Shown here piece by piece: positions 50,727 through 59,114 of a DNA stretch of 64,000 nt (positions within the stretch are counted from its first letter, which is position 1; every line of letters begins with the position of its first letter). A program made the position numbers and the translations under genes. The stretch is from AC-32 sp963772975 (GTDB taxonomy: Bacteria > Actinomycetota > Thermoleophilia > Gaiellales > Gaiellaceae). The notes under the pieces are model-generated. The model was given only the letters and a program-made list of their open reading frames with translations, did not search any database and had not been told where the DNA came from. The stretch spans positions 248,001-312,000 of the forward strand of contig CAVYZH010000002.1 of the NCBI GenBank assembly GCA_963772975.1, written 5' to 3'.

Positions 50727-51988
50727 GCACCTACGTCTTCTTCCCCGAGGGCGCCTTCGGCCCGACGAACAACTGCGTCGGGATCGGCCGCGTTCTGCTC
50801 GAACGCGGCGAACGGGTCGTGTTCGTCGTGGAGGAGTCGTTCGCAGGCACGCTCGAGGCACAGGGCTTCGAGGAGGCGCTCATGCGCCTCAAGCCCACGC
50901 CCGAGGTCGAAGAGGCACCGGGCCAGTTCTGGAAGGACTTCGTCCGCGACACCGCGCCCGAGTTCCGCAAGCCGACGATCGACCAGCTCGAGACCTTCGT
51001 GCTCCCCGTCTGGCAGGAGCTGGTCGACGGCGCTCGCTACGTGGACGAGCGCCTGGGCGAGATCTTCGGCGAGCTCGAGCCGGACGTGATCGTCCAGGAC
51101 AACGTGGTTGGCTTTCCGGCCGTGCTCGCCTCCGGCCGGCCGTGGGTGCGGATTGTCTCCTGCAACCCGCTGGAGCTGAAGGACCCGGTGCTGCCGCCGG
51201 TCTTCTCCGGCTACCCGAGTGGCGACCGGGCCGGCTGGGACGAGTTTCGCGAGCGCTACCGCGAGCTGCACCAGCCGCTGCAGCTCGAGTTCTCGGGCTT
51301 CTGCGAGGAGCGCGGCGCGCCGCCGCTGCCGGAGCTGGAGTTCGTGCACGAGTCGCCGTGGCTGAACCTCTACCTCTACCCCGCCGAGGCCGACTACGAG
51401 CGCTCGCGGCCGCTCGGCGAACGCTGGCAGCGACTCGACTCCTGCGTGCGCTCGGTGGACGAGCCGTTCGAGCCGCCGCCCGGCGAGGGCGCGCTCGTCT
51501 ACGTCAGCCTCGGCAGCCTGGGCTCGGCCGACGTCGAGCTGATGAACCGCCTCGTCGCCGCACTCGCCGAGACGCCGCACCGCTACGTCGTCAGCAAGGG
51601 CCCGCAGCACGAATCGATCGAGCTCGCGCCGAACATGACCGGCGCGGAGTTCCTGCCGCAGCCGGCGATCCTGCCGCAGGCCGACCTCGTGATCACGCAC
51701 GGGGGCAACAACACCGTCACCGAGTCGATCCACTTCGGCAAGCCGATGGTCGTGCTGCCGCTCTGTTCTGGGATCAGTACGACAACGCGCAGCGCATCGA
51801 GGAGGTCGGCTTCGGCTTAGCGGCTGCCGACCTACGAGTTCGAGGACGACGAGCTGCACAGCGCGATCGAACGGCTGCTCGCGGCCAAGCACCCGCTGCT
51901 AGACGAGGCCTCGCAGCGTCTCCGTGCACAGCCCGGCACGGTCGAGGCGGCCGACCTGATCGCGGCGGTGGGCGGCGCGCGCCGCTAG
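50723..51988 (+). pseudogene. MGT-family glycosyltransferase with two frameshifts
   Basis: TTG 50723 overlaps the previous TGA. The first frame gives STYVFFPEGAFGPTNNCVG and a GT-B C-domain (YVSLGSLGSADVEL, THGGNNTVTESIHFGKPM) before breaking at about 51763. LFWDQYDNAQRIEEVGFG is in another frame, and after about 51818 a third frame carries TYEFEDDELHSAIERLL to TAG 51988. So two small indels within 60 nt split the nucleotide-sugar-binding end. It resembles YjiC/macrolide glycosyltransferases. Error or decay unresolved. Confidence 0.75.
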
Positions 51989-52001
51989 GGCGCGCGCCGC
52001 C
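51971..52001. terminator. Strong bidirectional hairpin with stop codon in its loop
   Basis: A perfect 13-bp GC stem (GGCGGCGCGCGCC, 51971-51983, complement 51989-52001) closes a GCTAG loop, which contains the TAG stop of the glycosyltransferase frame. It separates convergent genes. Confidence 0.75.
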
Positions 52002-52009
52002 TGCTCTCC

Positions 52010-53080
52010 CTAGTTCGGGTTGAGCTGGCCGAAGAGCCCGTGCGTCTCCCCGGCTGGCCCGGCGGTGAAGAACAGCGTCCCCGCCGGCCCGTTGTTGCCG
52101 CCCTGGCCGACTTCGAGCGCCCAGAGGCCGTCGATCGAGAGCGACTTGCCGCTCTCGTCGCGGAGCTCGCCGCGGTGCGCGAAGTGGCCGTTGCCGAGCT
52201 CCTCGTAGGCGTTGATCTGCCCGTCGCCGAAGTTCCCGACCAGTAGGTCGCCGGCGAAGCGCCCGAAGCTACCCGGCGCGATTGCCAGGCCCCACGGCGC
52301 GTTGAGCTGACCGTGCTGGGCGACTCGGCTGACGAGATTGCCTGCAAGGTCGTAGGCGTCGACGAAGCCCTTGCCCTGGCCCGCGATCTCGTCCTCGGCG
52401 TCAGCGTCCTGCTTCGCGTACGTGACGAACACGCGGTCGCCGATCGTCTGGATGCCGAAGGGTGCGTAGCCGCTCGGCAGCGCCGGATCGACGAAGCCGC
52501 TGTCCGGCACCAGGCCGAAGCTCCCGTCGAACACGTCTACCTTGGCGTTGTGGAAGTCGGCCGCATAGAGGCGCGGGCCGGCCACGGTGTCCGCAATCGC
52601 GAGACCCTTGTAGATCGCACCGTCATCGAGGTTCGCGACCACGACCGCGTTGGTTCCCCCGTTCCAGCCGAGCACCTTCCCCTCCTCGGTATCGAAGAGG
52701 AACAGCGCCTTTCCCCCGGTCGGCAAGACAAAGCCGGCCGTCGGATTGAAGACGGTGCCCGTCGGCGCGTTGTGCACGTTCACAACGAGCGGGTTGCCCA
52801 ACGGGAACGACATACCGTCGGAGCCGCGATAGAGCGTCGACTTGTCGGTGCCGTTGTCAGACACCCACCACGGGCTCGTCGGGCTCGAAGTCAGTCCCCA
52901 GGCATTGACGAGGTTCGGATCGGTGTTCGGTGCGACGCCCGGCTGGTCGGAGACCAGCGGCACCATGCTGAACGATGTGCGTTCGGCTGCCCGCAGCGGC
53001 GAAACGGCCACGATCGCCACCCCGAGCACGAGAGCCAGCGCGAGCAGCACGCGCCGAACGTTGATGGAAAGCTCTCCCAC
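52010..53080 (-). CDS. Secreted TIGR03118-like beta-propeller protein
   Basis: 356 residues from GTG 53080, with a perfect AAAGGAGG just upstream. Signal peptide (VLLALALVLGVAIVAVSP). LVSDQPGVAPNTDPNLVNAW, GLTSSPTSPWWVSDN and FGIQTIGDRVFVTYAKQD are the TIGR03118 pattern, a six-bladed propeller-like fold of unknown function. The C-terminus ends GLFGQLNPN without a sorting motif. Confidence 0.85.
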   Translation of the reverse strand: MGELSINVRRVLLALALVLGVAIVAVSPLRAAERTSFSMVPLVSDQPGVAPNTDPNLVNAWGLTSSPTSPWWVSDNGTDKSTLYRGSDGMSFPLGNPLVVNVHNAPTGTVFNPTAGFVLPTGGKALFLFDTEEGKVLGWNGGTNAVVVANLDDGAIYKGLAIADTVAGPRLYAADFHNAKVDVFDGSFGLVPDSGFVDPALPSGYAPFGIQTIGDRVFVTYAKQDADAEDEIAGQGKGFVDAYDLAGNLVSRVAQHGQLNAPWGLAIAPGSFGRFAGDLLVGNFGDGQINAYEELGNGHFAHRGELRDESGKSLSIDGLWALEVGQGGNNGPAGTLFFTAGPAGETHGLFGQLNPN

Positions 53081-53138
53081 TCTTACCCTCCTTTGGTCGT
53101 TCTCTGTTCGGTACGCGAGGGACGGGAGAGCGGTTTCA

Positions 53139-53212
53139 AGCCGGAGGTGGGATTCGAACCCACGACCTACGCCTTACAAGGGCGTTGCTCTGACCAGCTG
53201 AGCTACTCCGGC
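53139..53212 (-). tRNA. tRNA-Thr(TGT)
   Basis: On the minus strand, acceptor GCCGGAG/CTCCGGC, D-arm with AGCTCAGCTGGTCAGAGC, anticodon stem ACGCC/GGCGT with loop CTTGTAA (anticodon TGT) and T-arm GGTTCGAATCC. Discriminator T; CCA not encoded. It lies 7 nt before the clpP stop region. Confidence 0.95.
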
Positions 53213-53219
53213 GCCGCGC

Positions 53220-53819
53220 TCAGCCTAGCGCCGGCCGACCCTGGAGGACCTCGTCGATCAGGCCGTACTCGAGCGCTTCGGACGCGGTCATGAAGTGGTC
53301 GCGGTCGGTGTCGGCGGCGACCCGCTCGAGCGGCTGGCCGCTGTGGTCGGCGAGGATCTGCTCGACGCGCTTCTTCAGGTCGAGCACCTCGCGCGCTCGG
53401 ATCTCGACGTCGGAGGCCTGGCCGCCGAACTGGCCGGTCCAGACCTGGTGGATCAGGATCTTCGCGTTCGGCAGGGCGCTCCGCTTGCCCTTCGCGCCCG
53501 CTGCGAGCAGCACCGAGCCCATCGACATCGCCGTGCCGACGCAGATCGTGCGGATGTCGGGCTTGACGAAGGTCATCGTGTCGTAGATCGCCAGACCCGC
53601 GTAGACGTCGCCGCCCGGCGAGTTGACGTAGACCGAGATGTCCTTGTCGGGGTCCTCGGACTCGAGGTGAAGGAGCTGCGCAACGACGAGGTTCGCCACC
53701 TGGTCGTCGATCGCGGAGCCGACCATCACGATCCGGTCCTTGAGCAGGCGCGAGTAGATGTCGAACGAGCGCTCGCCGCGCGAGGTCTGCTCGACCACCA
53801 TCGGCACGAGCGGATTCAC
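53220..53819 (-). CDS. clpP: ATP-dependent Clp protease proteolytic subunit
   Basis: 199 residues from GTG 53819. Catalytic Ser99 (TAMSMGSVLL), His124 (ILIHQ) and an Asp in ADTDRDHFM are intact; NSPGGDVYAGLAIYD and GKRSALPNAK are family motifs. It forms tetradecameric barrels with ClpX/ClpC. Unusually no tig or clpX neighbours; instead it is coupled (GTGA) to a small hypothetical gene, suggesting an extra clpP copy. Confidence 0.94.
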   Translation of the reverse strand: MNPLVPMVVEQTSRGERSFDIYSRLLKDRIVMVGSAIDDQVANLVVAQLLHLESEDPDKDISVYVNSPGGDVYAGLAIYDTMTFVKPDIRTICVGTAMSMGSVLLAAGAKGKRSALPNAKILIHQVWTGQFGGQASDVEIRAREVLDLKKRVEQILADHSGQPLERVAADTDRDHFMTASEALEYGLIDEVLQGRPALG

Positions 53820-54256
53820 GCCGGCACCGCCGTCTCTACAGGCTCGAGCACGTGCACCGGGACGCCGTACGCCTCGAGCCCGTCGGTCGGCTCGGTGACC
53901 GCAGAGGGCACGAAGATCTCGACCGGCCGCGCGCAGGCCGCGCGCCAGCCGTGGACGCCCTCGACGGTCGCGCCCCAGAGCAGCACGCGCCCGAAGACGC
54001 GCGACTCGGCGCCGACGTGCAGGTAGTGCTCCCACGCGGCTAGCTCGCGGCCGGCGTGGATGCCGCACTCGCAGGACGGCGTCGGCGCCTCATGCTCGTG
54101 GCGGAAGCAGCTCGCGACGATGGGCTCGTCGACCGGCCAAGGATCGCCGTAGAGCACGCTCACGAGCCGACTCTCGGCGACGCGCCAAACCTTCCAGCCA
54201 ACCGCAGGCCGCAGCTCGTCCGCCGCCCACGCCCGCTCGAGCCGCCCGATCCTCAT
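53816..54256 (-). CDS. Hypothetical protein with CxCG motif
   Basis: 146 residues from ATG 54256, overlapping the upstream TGA. A conserved CECGIHAGRELAAWEHYL stretch and FGRVLLWGATVEGVHGWRA suggest a compact alpha/beta domain found in actinobacterial and phage proteins without known function. Overlaps clpP by 4 nt, so co-translated. Confidence 0.7.
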   Translation of the reverse strand: MRIGRLERAWAADELRPAVGWKVWRVAESRLVSVLYGDPWPVDEPIVASCFRHEHEAPTPSCECGIHAGRELAAWEHYLHVGAESRVFGRVLLWGATVEGVHGWRAACARPVEIFVPSAVTEPTDGLEAYGVPVHVLEPVETAVPA

Positions 54257-54648
54257 TCCTCTTCGGCGAGCCACGCGAGGATCGCCTCGCGCGAGAACCG
54301 CCACTCCTCTCCCACCTTGCGGCCCGGGAGCTCCTCCTTCTCGGCGAGCTCGAACACCACCTCCTCCTCGACCTGCAACAGCTCGGCCAGCTGCGCCGGC
54401 GTCAGGATCTCCAGCGCCGAGGCCGGGCGGAACGAGTGCTGGCCGACCGACCATTCCGCCCGGGCACCGCCCAGCGCGTTCATCATTGTCGGGTTGTCGG
54501 GGTCGACATACTGCGCCACGAGCCGCGTGATCAGCTCGCGCTTGGGTGCCCCGAGCGCATCGGCGGCACGGTGAAGCTTCGACGCATGCTCCGAAGGGAT
54601 GCGGACGAAGAGCGCCGTCTCGTCGGTGTGCTTCCGCGGTCTCGCCAC
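54253..54648 (-). CDS. RHH + excisionase-type HTH regulator
   Basis: 131 residues. N-terminal ribbon-helix-helix (ALFVRIPSEHASKLHRAADA, KRELITRLVAQYV), C-terminal MerR/excisionase helix-turn-helix (LTPAQLAELLQVEEEVVFEL, GRKVGEEWRFSREAILAWL). Two DNA-binding modules in one small protein. GTG 54648 follows three GATATC boxes, a likely self-operator. Starts the operon running to clpP. Confidence 0.85.
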   Translation of the reverse strand: MARPRKHTDETALFVRIPSEHASKLHRAADALGAPKRELITRLVAQYVDPDNPTMMNALGGARAEWSVGQHSFRPASALEILTPAQLAELLQVEEEVVFELAEKEELPGRKVGEEWRFSREAILAWLAEEE

Positions 54649-54649
54649 G

Positions 54650-54674
54650 GATATCTTGATATCAGAAAGATATC
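54650..54674. promoter_or_regulatory. Triple GATATC operator at the RHH gene start
   Basis: GATATC occurs at 54650, 54658 and 54669, adjacent to the start codon at 54648. RHH proteins bind short tandem palindromes, so autoregulation is likely. TATCAA within it could serve as a -10. Confidence 0.6.
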
Positions 54675-54690
54675 TCGGAGCGCAAGTCGC

Positions 54691-55353
54691 TTACTGCAGG
54701 ACTTGCCGCGACTGCTGGTGCGCGAGCACCTTGCGCTTCACGCGCTGAAGCGCGTTGTCGATCGTCTTCGTGTCGCAGCCGAGCCGCTCGGCCATCTCTT
54801 CGTACGACTCGCCCTCGAGGTAGAGCTTGAGCGCGTCGGCCTCGAGCTTCGAGAGCCCGCTGCCGAGCGTGAAGACGAGGCTCTGCAGCTCCTCGGTCGA
54901 GATCACGCACACCGACGGGTCGTCCACGGACGGCCCCGGCAGCGCATCGCCGAGCGTGCAGTCGCCCTCCGACTCCTGGCCGGCGGGGGTGTGGCTGAAC
55001 GAGACGTACGAGTTCAGCGGCGAGTGCTTGAAGCGCGTCGCAGTCTTGATGGCGGTGATGATCTGACGCGTCACGCAGAGCTCGGCGAAGCTGCGGAACG
55101 ACGAGAGCTCCGGGCTGAAGTCGCGCACGGCTTTGTAGAGGCCGATCAGGCCTTCCTGGATCAGATCCTCCGAATCGCCTCCGGCGAGGAAGTAGGAGCT
55201 CGCCTTCAACCGGACGAAGCCGGTGTAGCGGCGGATCAGCTCGTCGAGTGCCTTCTGGTCGCCGTTGCGCGCTCGCATGACGAGCTGGAGATCGGCGAGC
55301 TCTCGCTGGAGCTTTTGCGGCGTCTGGATCGTCTGCGCGGTCCGAGCGGGCAC
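54691..55353 (-). CDS. RNA polymerase sigma factor, SigH-like (sigma-70 family)
   Basis: 220 residues. Region 2 (ARNGDQKALDELIRRYTGFV, DSEDLIQEGLIGLYKAVRDF, SFRSFAELCVTRQIITAI) and region 4 (LSKLEADALKLYLEGESYEE, KTIDNALQRVKRKVL) resemble sporulation-type SigH. GTG start is preceded by a GGGGGAG site. No anti-sigma adjacent. Its promoter is TTGTAA-N17-TATCTT within a dyad. It is not the WhiG/FliA class. Confidence 0.9.
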   Translation of the reverse strand: MPARTAQTIQTPQKLQRELADLQLVMRARNGDQKALDELIRRYTGFVRLKASSYFLAGGDSEDLIQEGLIGLYKAVRDFSPELSSFRSFAELCVTRQIITAIKTATRFKHSPLNSYVSFSHTPAGQESEGDCTLGDALPGPSVDDPSVCVISTEELQSLVFTLGSGLSKLEADALKLYLEGESYEEMAERLGCDTKTIDNALQRVKRKVLAHQQSRQVLQ

Positions 55354-55409
55354 GGCTCCCCCTCGTTCGAGGACGGTGAGCTAGAAGCCTCACCCTGAGG
55401 TTGAGGATC

Positions 55410-55445
55410 AAGATAGCAAGGTCCCAACACGTTTACAAGACCTTG
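55410..55445 (-). promoter_or_regulatory. Promoter and dyad upstream of the SigH-like gene
   Basis: On the minus strand TTGTAA (55433-55438), 17-nt spacer, TATCTT (55410-55415). A perfect 7-bp dyad CAAGGTC/GACCTTG (55417-55423 and 55439-55445) brackets the spacer. It may be an operator, or on the plus strand a terminator (T-run follows at 55447). Confidence 0.6.
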
Positions 55446-55458
55446 CTCTTTTTCGGAC

Positions 55459-55899
55459 TTAACCGGACCCTTGCCCTCGGCGGAGCTTCTCTAGTCGTTT
55501 TCGCGTCTCTTCGTCCACGCGATCCCGAAGCTGCGATCTTCCCGGGTCCTCGTGACTCGGCTCGTCGAGGTCCTCTAGGAACGTTCGCGAGCTGCGCTTC
55601 TGTACCTCCTGGCCGGAGGTGCCGCGGATCGCGGAGTCGGAGGAGACGAGGCAGACGGTCTCCTTTCCGCGGTGCTCGGCTGCCAGGCGCTCAAGCAGCG
55701 CGTCGGCGTGCTCGGCGTAGCGCACCTCGAGCGGGCCGTGAACGCGTTCCTCGCCGACCCCATCGAAGACGAGCACCCCGCGCGCTCCGCTCAGAGCGAC
55801 GAAGCTGGCGAGCCGGTCGACGAGCTCGCGCGGATCCTCGAACGGCCCAGCGTGCAGGAGGTTGTAGCCGTCGAACAGGTAGAGCGTCGGCTCAGCCAC
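55459..55899 (-). CDS. yacP: YacP/NYN-domain RNase-like protein
   Basis: 146 residues. LYLFDGYNLLHAGPFEDP with catalytic Asp, RGVLVFDGVGEER, and VCLVSSDSAIRGTSGQEVQK match the NYN (PIN-like) family, a metal-dependent nuclease. It is next to rlmB as in many genomes. ATG 55899 overlaps the rlmB frame end. Confidence 0.85.
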   Translation of the reverse strand: MAEPTLYLFDGYNLLHAGPFEDPRELVDRLASFVALSGARGVLVFDGVGEERVHGPLEVRYAEHADALLERLAAEHRGKETVCLVSSDSAIRGTSGQEVQKRSSRTFLEDLDEPSHEDPGRSQLRDRVDEETRKRLEKLRRGQGSG

Positions 55900-56597
55900 G
55901 CTGCCGCCTCGCCTCGTAGAGGAGCAACGCCGCGGCGACGCTGACGTTCAACGACTCGACCTTCCCGTGCAGCGGGATCGAGACCGCGTCGTCGCAGGTG
56001 CGCCGCACGAGCGGCCGCAAGCCCTTGCCCTCCGCGCCGAGCACGAAGACGGCCCCGCCCGAGAGGTCGGCCTCCCACATCGAAGTCTTCCGCGTCGCCG
56101 GCCGCGGCCCAGATCCAGAGCTGCGGGCTCTTGATCTCGCCCAAGTAGCGGGCCAGGTTCTTGACCACCGCGACCGGCACATGCTCGACCGCGCCCGCCG
56201 AGGCGCGCGCGACTGCGGGCGTGACGCGCGCCGAGTTGTGCGCCGGGAGGACGACGCCGTCCGCGCCGGCGCCGTCCGCGCTGCGAATCACGGCACCGAG
56301 GTTACGAGGGTCGGTGACCGAGTCGAGCACGGCGAGCAGCGGTGCGTCACCGGCCGCGAGCTCGTGCGCGTCGGCGTAGCGGAACGGCTCGACCCGTGCG
56401 AGCACGCCCTGGTGATCCTGGGTGCCGGCCTCGGCGGTCAGCTCACGCTCCGGCTTCGTGTGGAGGCGGACGCCGGCTTCCCGCAGCCAAGGCTCGGCCT
56501 TCTGCGCCCGCTCGGTCGCCCAGAGCTCGCGCACCTCGCGCGGGCCGCGCAGCGCCTCACGCACCGGTCGCCGGCCATAGACGAGCTCCGAGGTCAC
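55892..56597 (-). pseudogene. rlmB: 23S rRNA 2'-O-methyltransferase RlmB (SpoU) with one frameshift
   Basis: MTSELVYGRRPVREALRGPR, GVLARVEPFRY, LDSVTDPRNLGAVIRSADGA and SAGAVEHVPVAVVKNLARYL give the SpoU fold to about 56085. The frame then breaks; the frame beginning WEADLSGGAVFVLGAEGKGL with SIPLHGKVESLNVSVAAAL carries motifs 2 and 3 to a TGA at 55892. One extra base near 56077 (or two lost) would rejoin it. The gene makes Gm2251-like methylation in the ribosome; loss is possible but a sequence error is likely. Confidence 0.85.
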
Positions 56598-57883
56598 CGC
56601 TTTGGCACGAGCTGGAAGCCGGGCTCGGCATCCACGTCGCGCACGATCCAGCCGGCCGCCTCGATCTCGTCACGTAGGCGGTCGCTCGTCTCGAAGTCCT
56701 TCAGCGCGCGAGCCTCCAACCGCGCCCGTGCAAGCTCTTCCAGCTCAGCCGGAGGCGCCGCGACCTCGGCCAGGGACTCAAGCCCGAAGACCTCGAGCCC
56801 ACGCCGCAGGAGATTGTGGTCGCGCCAGCCGTGCATGACGGCGAGCGCCTCGGGCGTGTTGAAGTCGTCCTCGAGAGCAGCTGCAAAGGCGTCCCAGTCG
56901 CCGCCGTCGACGGACTCGCCCCGGAAGACGTTGCGGAAGCTCTCCGCCTGCGCGGCCGCCTGCTCGAGCACCTCGTCCGAGTAGTCGACCGGCTTGCGCC
57001 AGTGGCCGCCGAGGAAGTAGACGAGCAGCGTCTCGCGGCCCCACTGCTCCAGCGCATCGCGCAACGAGACGATGTTCCCGAGCGACTTCGACATCTTCTC
57101 GCCGGCCAGTCGCAGCAGCCCGTTGTGCATCCAGAGCTGCGCGAACCCGTGCCCGAGCGAGCGCGACTGCGCGACCTCGTTCTCATGGTGCGGGAAGATC
57201 AGGTCGAGCCCGCCGCCGTGGATCTCGAACACCGGCCCGAGGTGCTCCTCCGCCATCGCCGAGCACTCGATGTGCCAGCCCGGCCGGCCGCGGCCCCAGG
57301 GCGAATCCCACCAGGTGTCCTCGCCTTCCTTGTGCGACTTCCAGAGCGCGAAGTCGCGAGGGTCCTCCTTGAGTGCCGCCTCCTCGTCCTCCTCGGAGGG
57401 ATTGCGAGTCGCCTCTTCGTCGCCGTGGCGACCCGAGAGCTTGCCGTAGTCCGGGAAGCTATCGACGAGGAAGTAGACGTCGCCCTCGGCGGGATATGCG
57501 TGGCCGGTCTCGACGAGCTGCTCGATCATCGCGACGATCTCCGGGATCGACTCGGTCGCCTTCGGCTCGACGTCCGGCCGGCCGAGGCCGAGGCCGCCGG
57601 TGTCCTCGACGTACCACTCGCTCGCGTCGGCGGCCAGCTGCGCGCTCGCGCCCGGGGCGGCCGCGTAGATCTTGTCGTTGATGTCGGTGATGTTCTCGGC
57701 GAGTGTGACCTCGTAGCCCGTGCGCTCGAGCCAGCGCTTCAGCCACATCGAGATCACGAACGGGCGCGCGTTTCCGATGTGGATGCGCTGATAGACGGTC
57801 GGCCCGCAGACGTACATCCGGATCGGCCCCGGTGGCGGCGGCAGCTCCCGCAGTCCGCGCGTGTATGTGTCGTAGATTCGCAT
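56594..57883 (-). CDS. cysS: Cysteine-tRNA ligase
   Basis: 429 residues from ATG 57883 (MRIYDTYTRG); the ATG at 57910 adds nothing conserved. HIGH-like HIGN (35-38), KMSKS (EKMSKSLGN), the zinc ligand Cys26 (VCGPTVY), and WHIECSAMA/HGGGLDLIFPHHENE zinc site. Charges tRNA-Cys. Followed by rlmB and yacP in the usual order. Confidence 0.95.
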   Translation of the reverse strand: MRIYDTYTRGLRELPPPPGPIRMYVCGPTVYQRIHIGNARPFVISMWLKRWLERTGYEVTLAENITDINDKIYAAAPGASAQLAADASEWYVEDTGGLGLGRPDVEPKATESIPEIVAMIEQLVETGHAYPAEGDVYFLVDSFPDYGKLSGRHGDEEATRNPSEEDEEAALKEDPRDFALWKSHKEGEDTWWDSPWGRGRPGWHIECSAMAEEHLGPVFEIHGGGLDLIFPHHENEVAQSRSLGHGFAQLWMHNGLLRLAGEKMSKSLGNIVSLRDALEQWGRETLLVYFLGGHWRKPVDYSDEVLEQAAAQAESFRNVFRGESVDGGDWDAFAAALEDDFNTPEALAVMHGWRDHNLLRRGLEVFGLESLAEVAAPPAELEELARARLEARALKDFETSDRLRDEIEAAGWIVRDVDAEPGFQLVPKR

Positions 57884-57924
57884 TGACTCCGTTCTACCGT
57901 ACGCGGGCATGCAGAATCAGACCG

Positions 57925-58920
57925 ATGCCGCGCGTCACGGTCTTCATCCCGACGTACAACCGCGCACGCCTGCTGCCGGAGGCGATCAAGAGCGTGCTCG
58001 CGCAGACCTACGACGACTTCAAGCTCGTGGTCTCGGACAACGCGTCGGACGACTCGACCCCGCAGGTCGTGGCCTCGTTCGACGACCCTCGGCTCGAGTA
58101 CGTGCATCAGCCGGAGAACCTCGGCCTGCTCGGGAATCACAACTGGTTCCTGGAGCGGCTCGACACCGAGTACGCGCTGATCCTGCCGGACGACGACCTG
58201 GTCTACCCAGGGGGGCTCGAGCGCCTGGTCGCCGAGCTCGACCGCCTGACGCACGCCGGCGTCGTGCATGCCGCCTTCGACGTGATCGACGAGAACGGCA
58301 GCGTGCTGCTCCCCCACACGAACTGGACCTACGGGATCGAGCAGGACCAGGTCGAGAGCCCGCAGGAGTTCATCGCCGAATCGATGAAGTGGTCCTGCCG
58401 CGTGTGTGCTTCCACTGCTCTGATGCGCACCGAGGCACTGCCGCCGGGCGGCATGAGCGTCGACGACTTTCCGGCGATCGATTTCGGCATGTGGCTCCGT
58501 ATGGCCGGCGCCGGTTGGGAGTTCGCCTTCGTGGACGAGACTTTGGGCGCCTACCGCATCCACAGCAGCACCCACTCGGCCGCATTCGGACCGCCGCAGG
58601 GCCCAGGCTACGTGCAGGGGATCGAGATCGTCGCGCTCCTGAAGACGGTCAAGCTGCGCTTCCTCGACACGCACGACGGCCGGATCGCCGAGCCGCGGAA
58701 GCTGCGCCGTCTGGCCGAGCAGGCAAGGCGGCACGAGCTCGTGGTGATGGCACGGAACCTGACGCTCCCCGAACGGAAGGCGGGGCCGACCTTCCGCGCG
58801 CTCGCGGCCGCCGTACGCGCCGATCCCGGAGTACTGCTTGGGGTCCCCGCCTGGAAGCTCGCCGGCGCGAGCCTGCTGGGGCCGCGCCTGGTAGAGCGGA
58901 TCAAAGAAAGGTCTCCGTGA
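57925..58920 (+). CDS. Family 2 glycosyltransferase
   Basis: 331 residues. GT-A fold: VTVFIPTYNRARLLPEAIKS, VVSDNASDDST, and the DDD metal site in LILPDDDLVY. The middle DDFPAIDFGMWLRM region matches GT2 acceptors. It probably adds sugars to an envelope polysaccharide. It is coupled (GTGA) to the remnant of a sugar-nucleotide gene. Confidence 0.9.
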   Translation: MPRVTVFIPTYNRARLLPEAIKSVLAQTYDDFKLVVSDNASDDSTPQVVASFDDPRLEYVHQPENLGLLGNHNWFLERLDTEYALILPDDDLVYPGGLERLVAELDRLTHAGVVHAAFDVIDENGSVLLPHTNWTYGIEQDQVESPQEFIAESMKWSCRVCASTALMRTEALPPGGMSVDDFPAIDFGMWLRMAGAGWEFAFVDETLGAYRIHSSTHSAAFGPPQGPGYVQGIEIVALLKTVKLRFLDTHDGRIAEPRKLRRLAEQARRHELVVMARNLTLPERKAGPTFRALAAAVRADPGVLLGVPAWKLAGASLLGPRLVERIKERSP

Positions 58921-59114
58921 AGGTGGCGATCCTTGCCGGCGGTGTCGGCAGCCGTATCCAGGAGGAGACGGAGGTCGAGCCCAAGCCGATGGTCGAGATC
59001 GGGGGGCGCGAGGCGCGACCCGACCTCGTCGTGGCGATGAACCCGGTCTACCTCGAGGAAATCGACGGTGCGCTCTCAGAGCTCGGCGTCGACGGGCGGC
59101 TCGAGGCTGTCTGA
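58917..59114 (+). pseudogene. Fused remnant: nucleotidyltransferase start joined to methyltransferase end
   Basis: 65 residues. MKVAILAGGVGSRI...EVEPKPMVEIGG is the N-terminus of glucose-1-phosphate cytidylyltransferase-like enzymes (G-rich loop). Immediately after (RPDLVVAMNPVYLEEIDGAL) comes the C-terminal signature of sugar C-methyltransferases. The middle of both genes and anything between are missing. The junction lies in the G-rich stretch 59001-59012. This looks like a deletion scar through a nucleotide-sugar cluster, or an assembly collapse. Confidence 0.7.
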
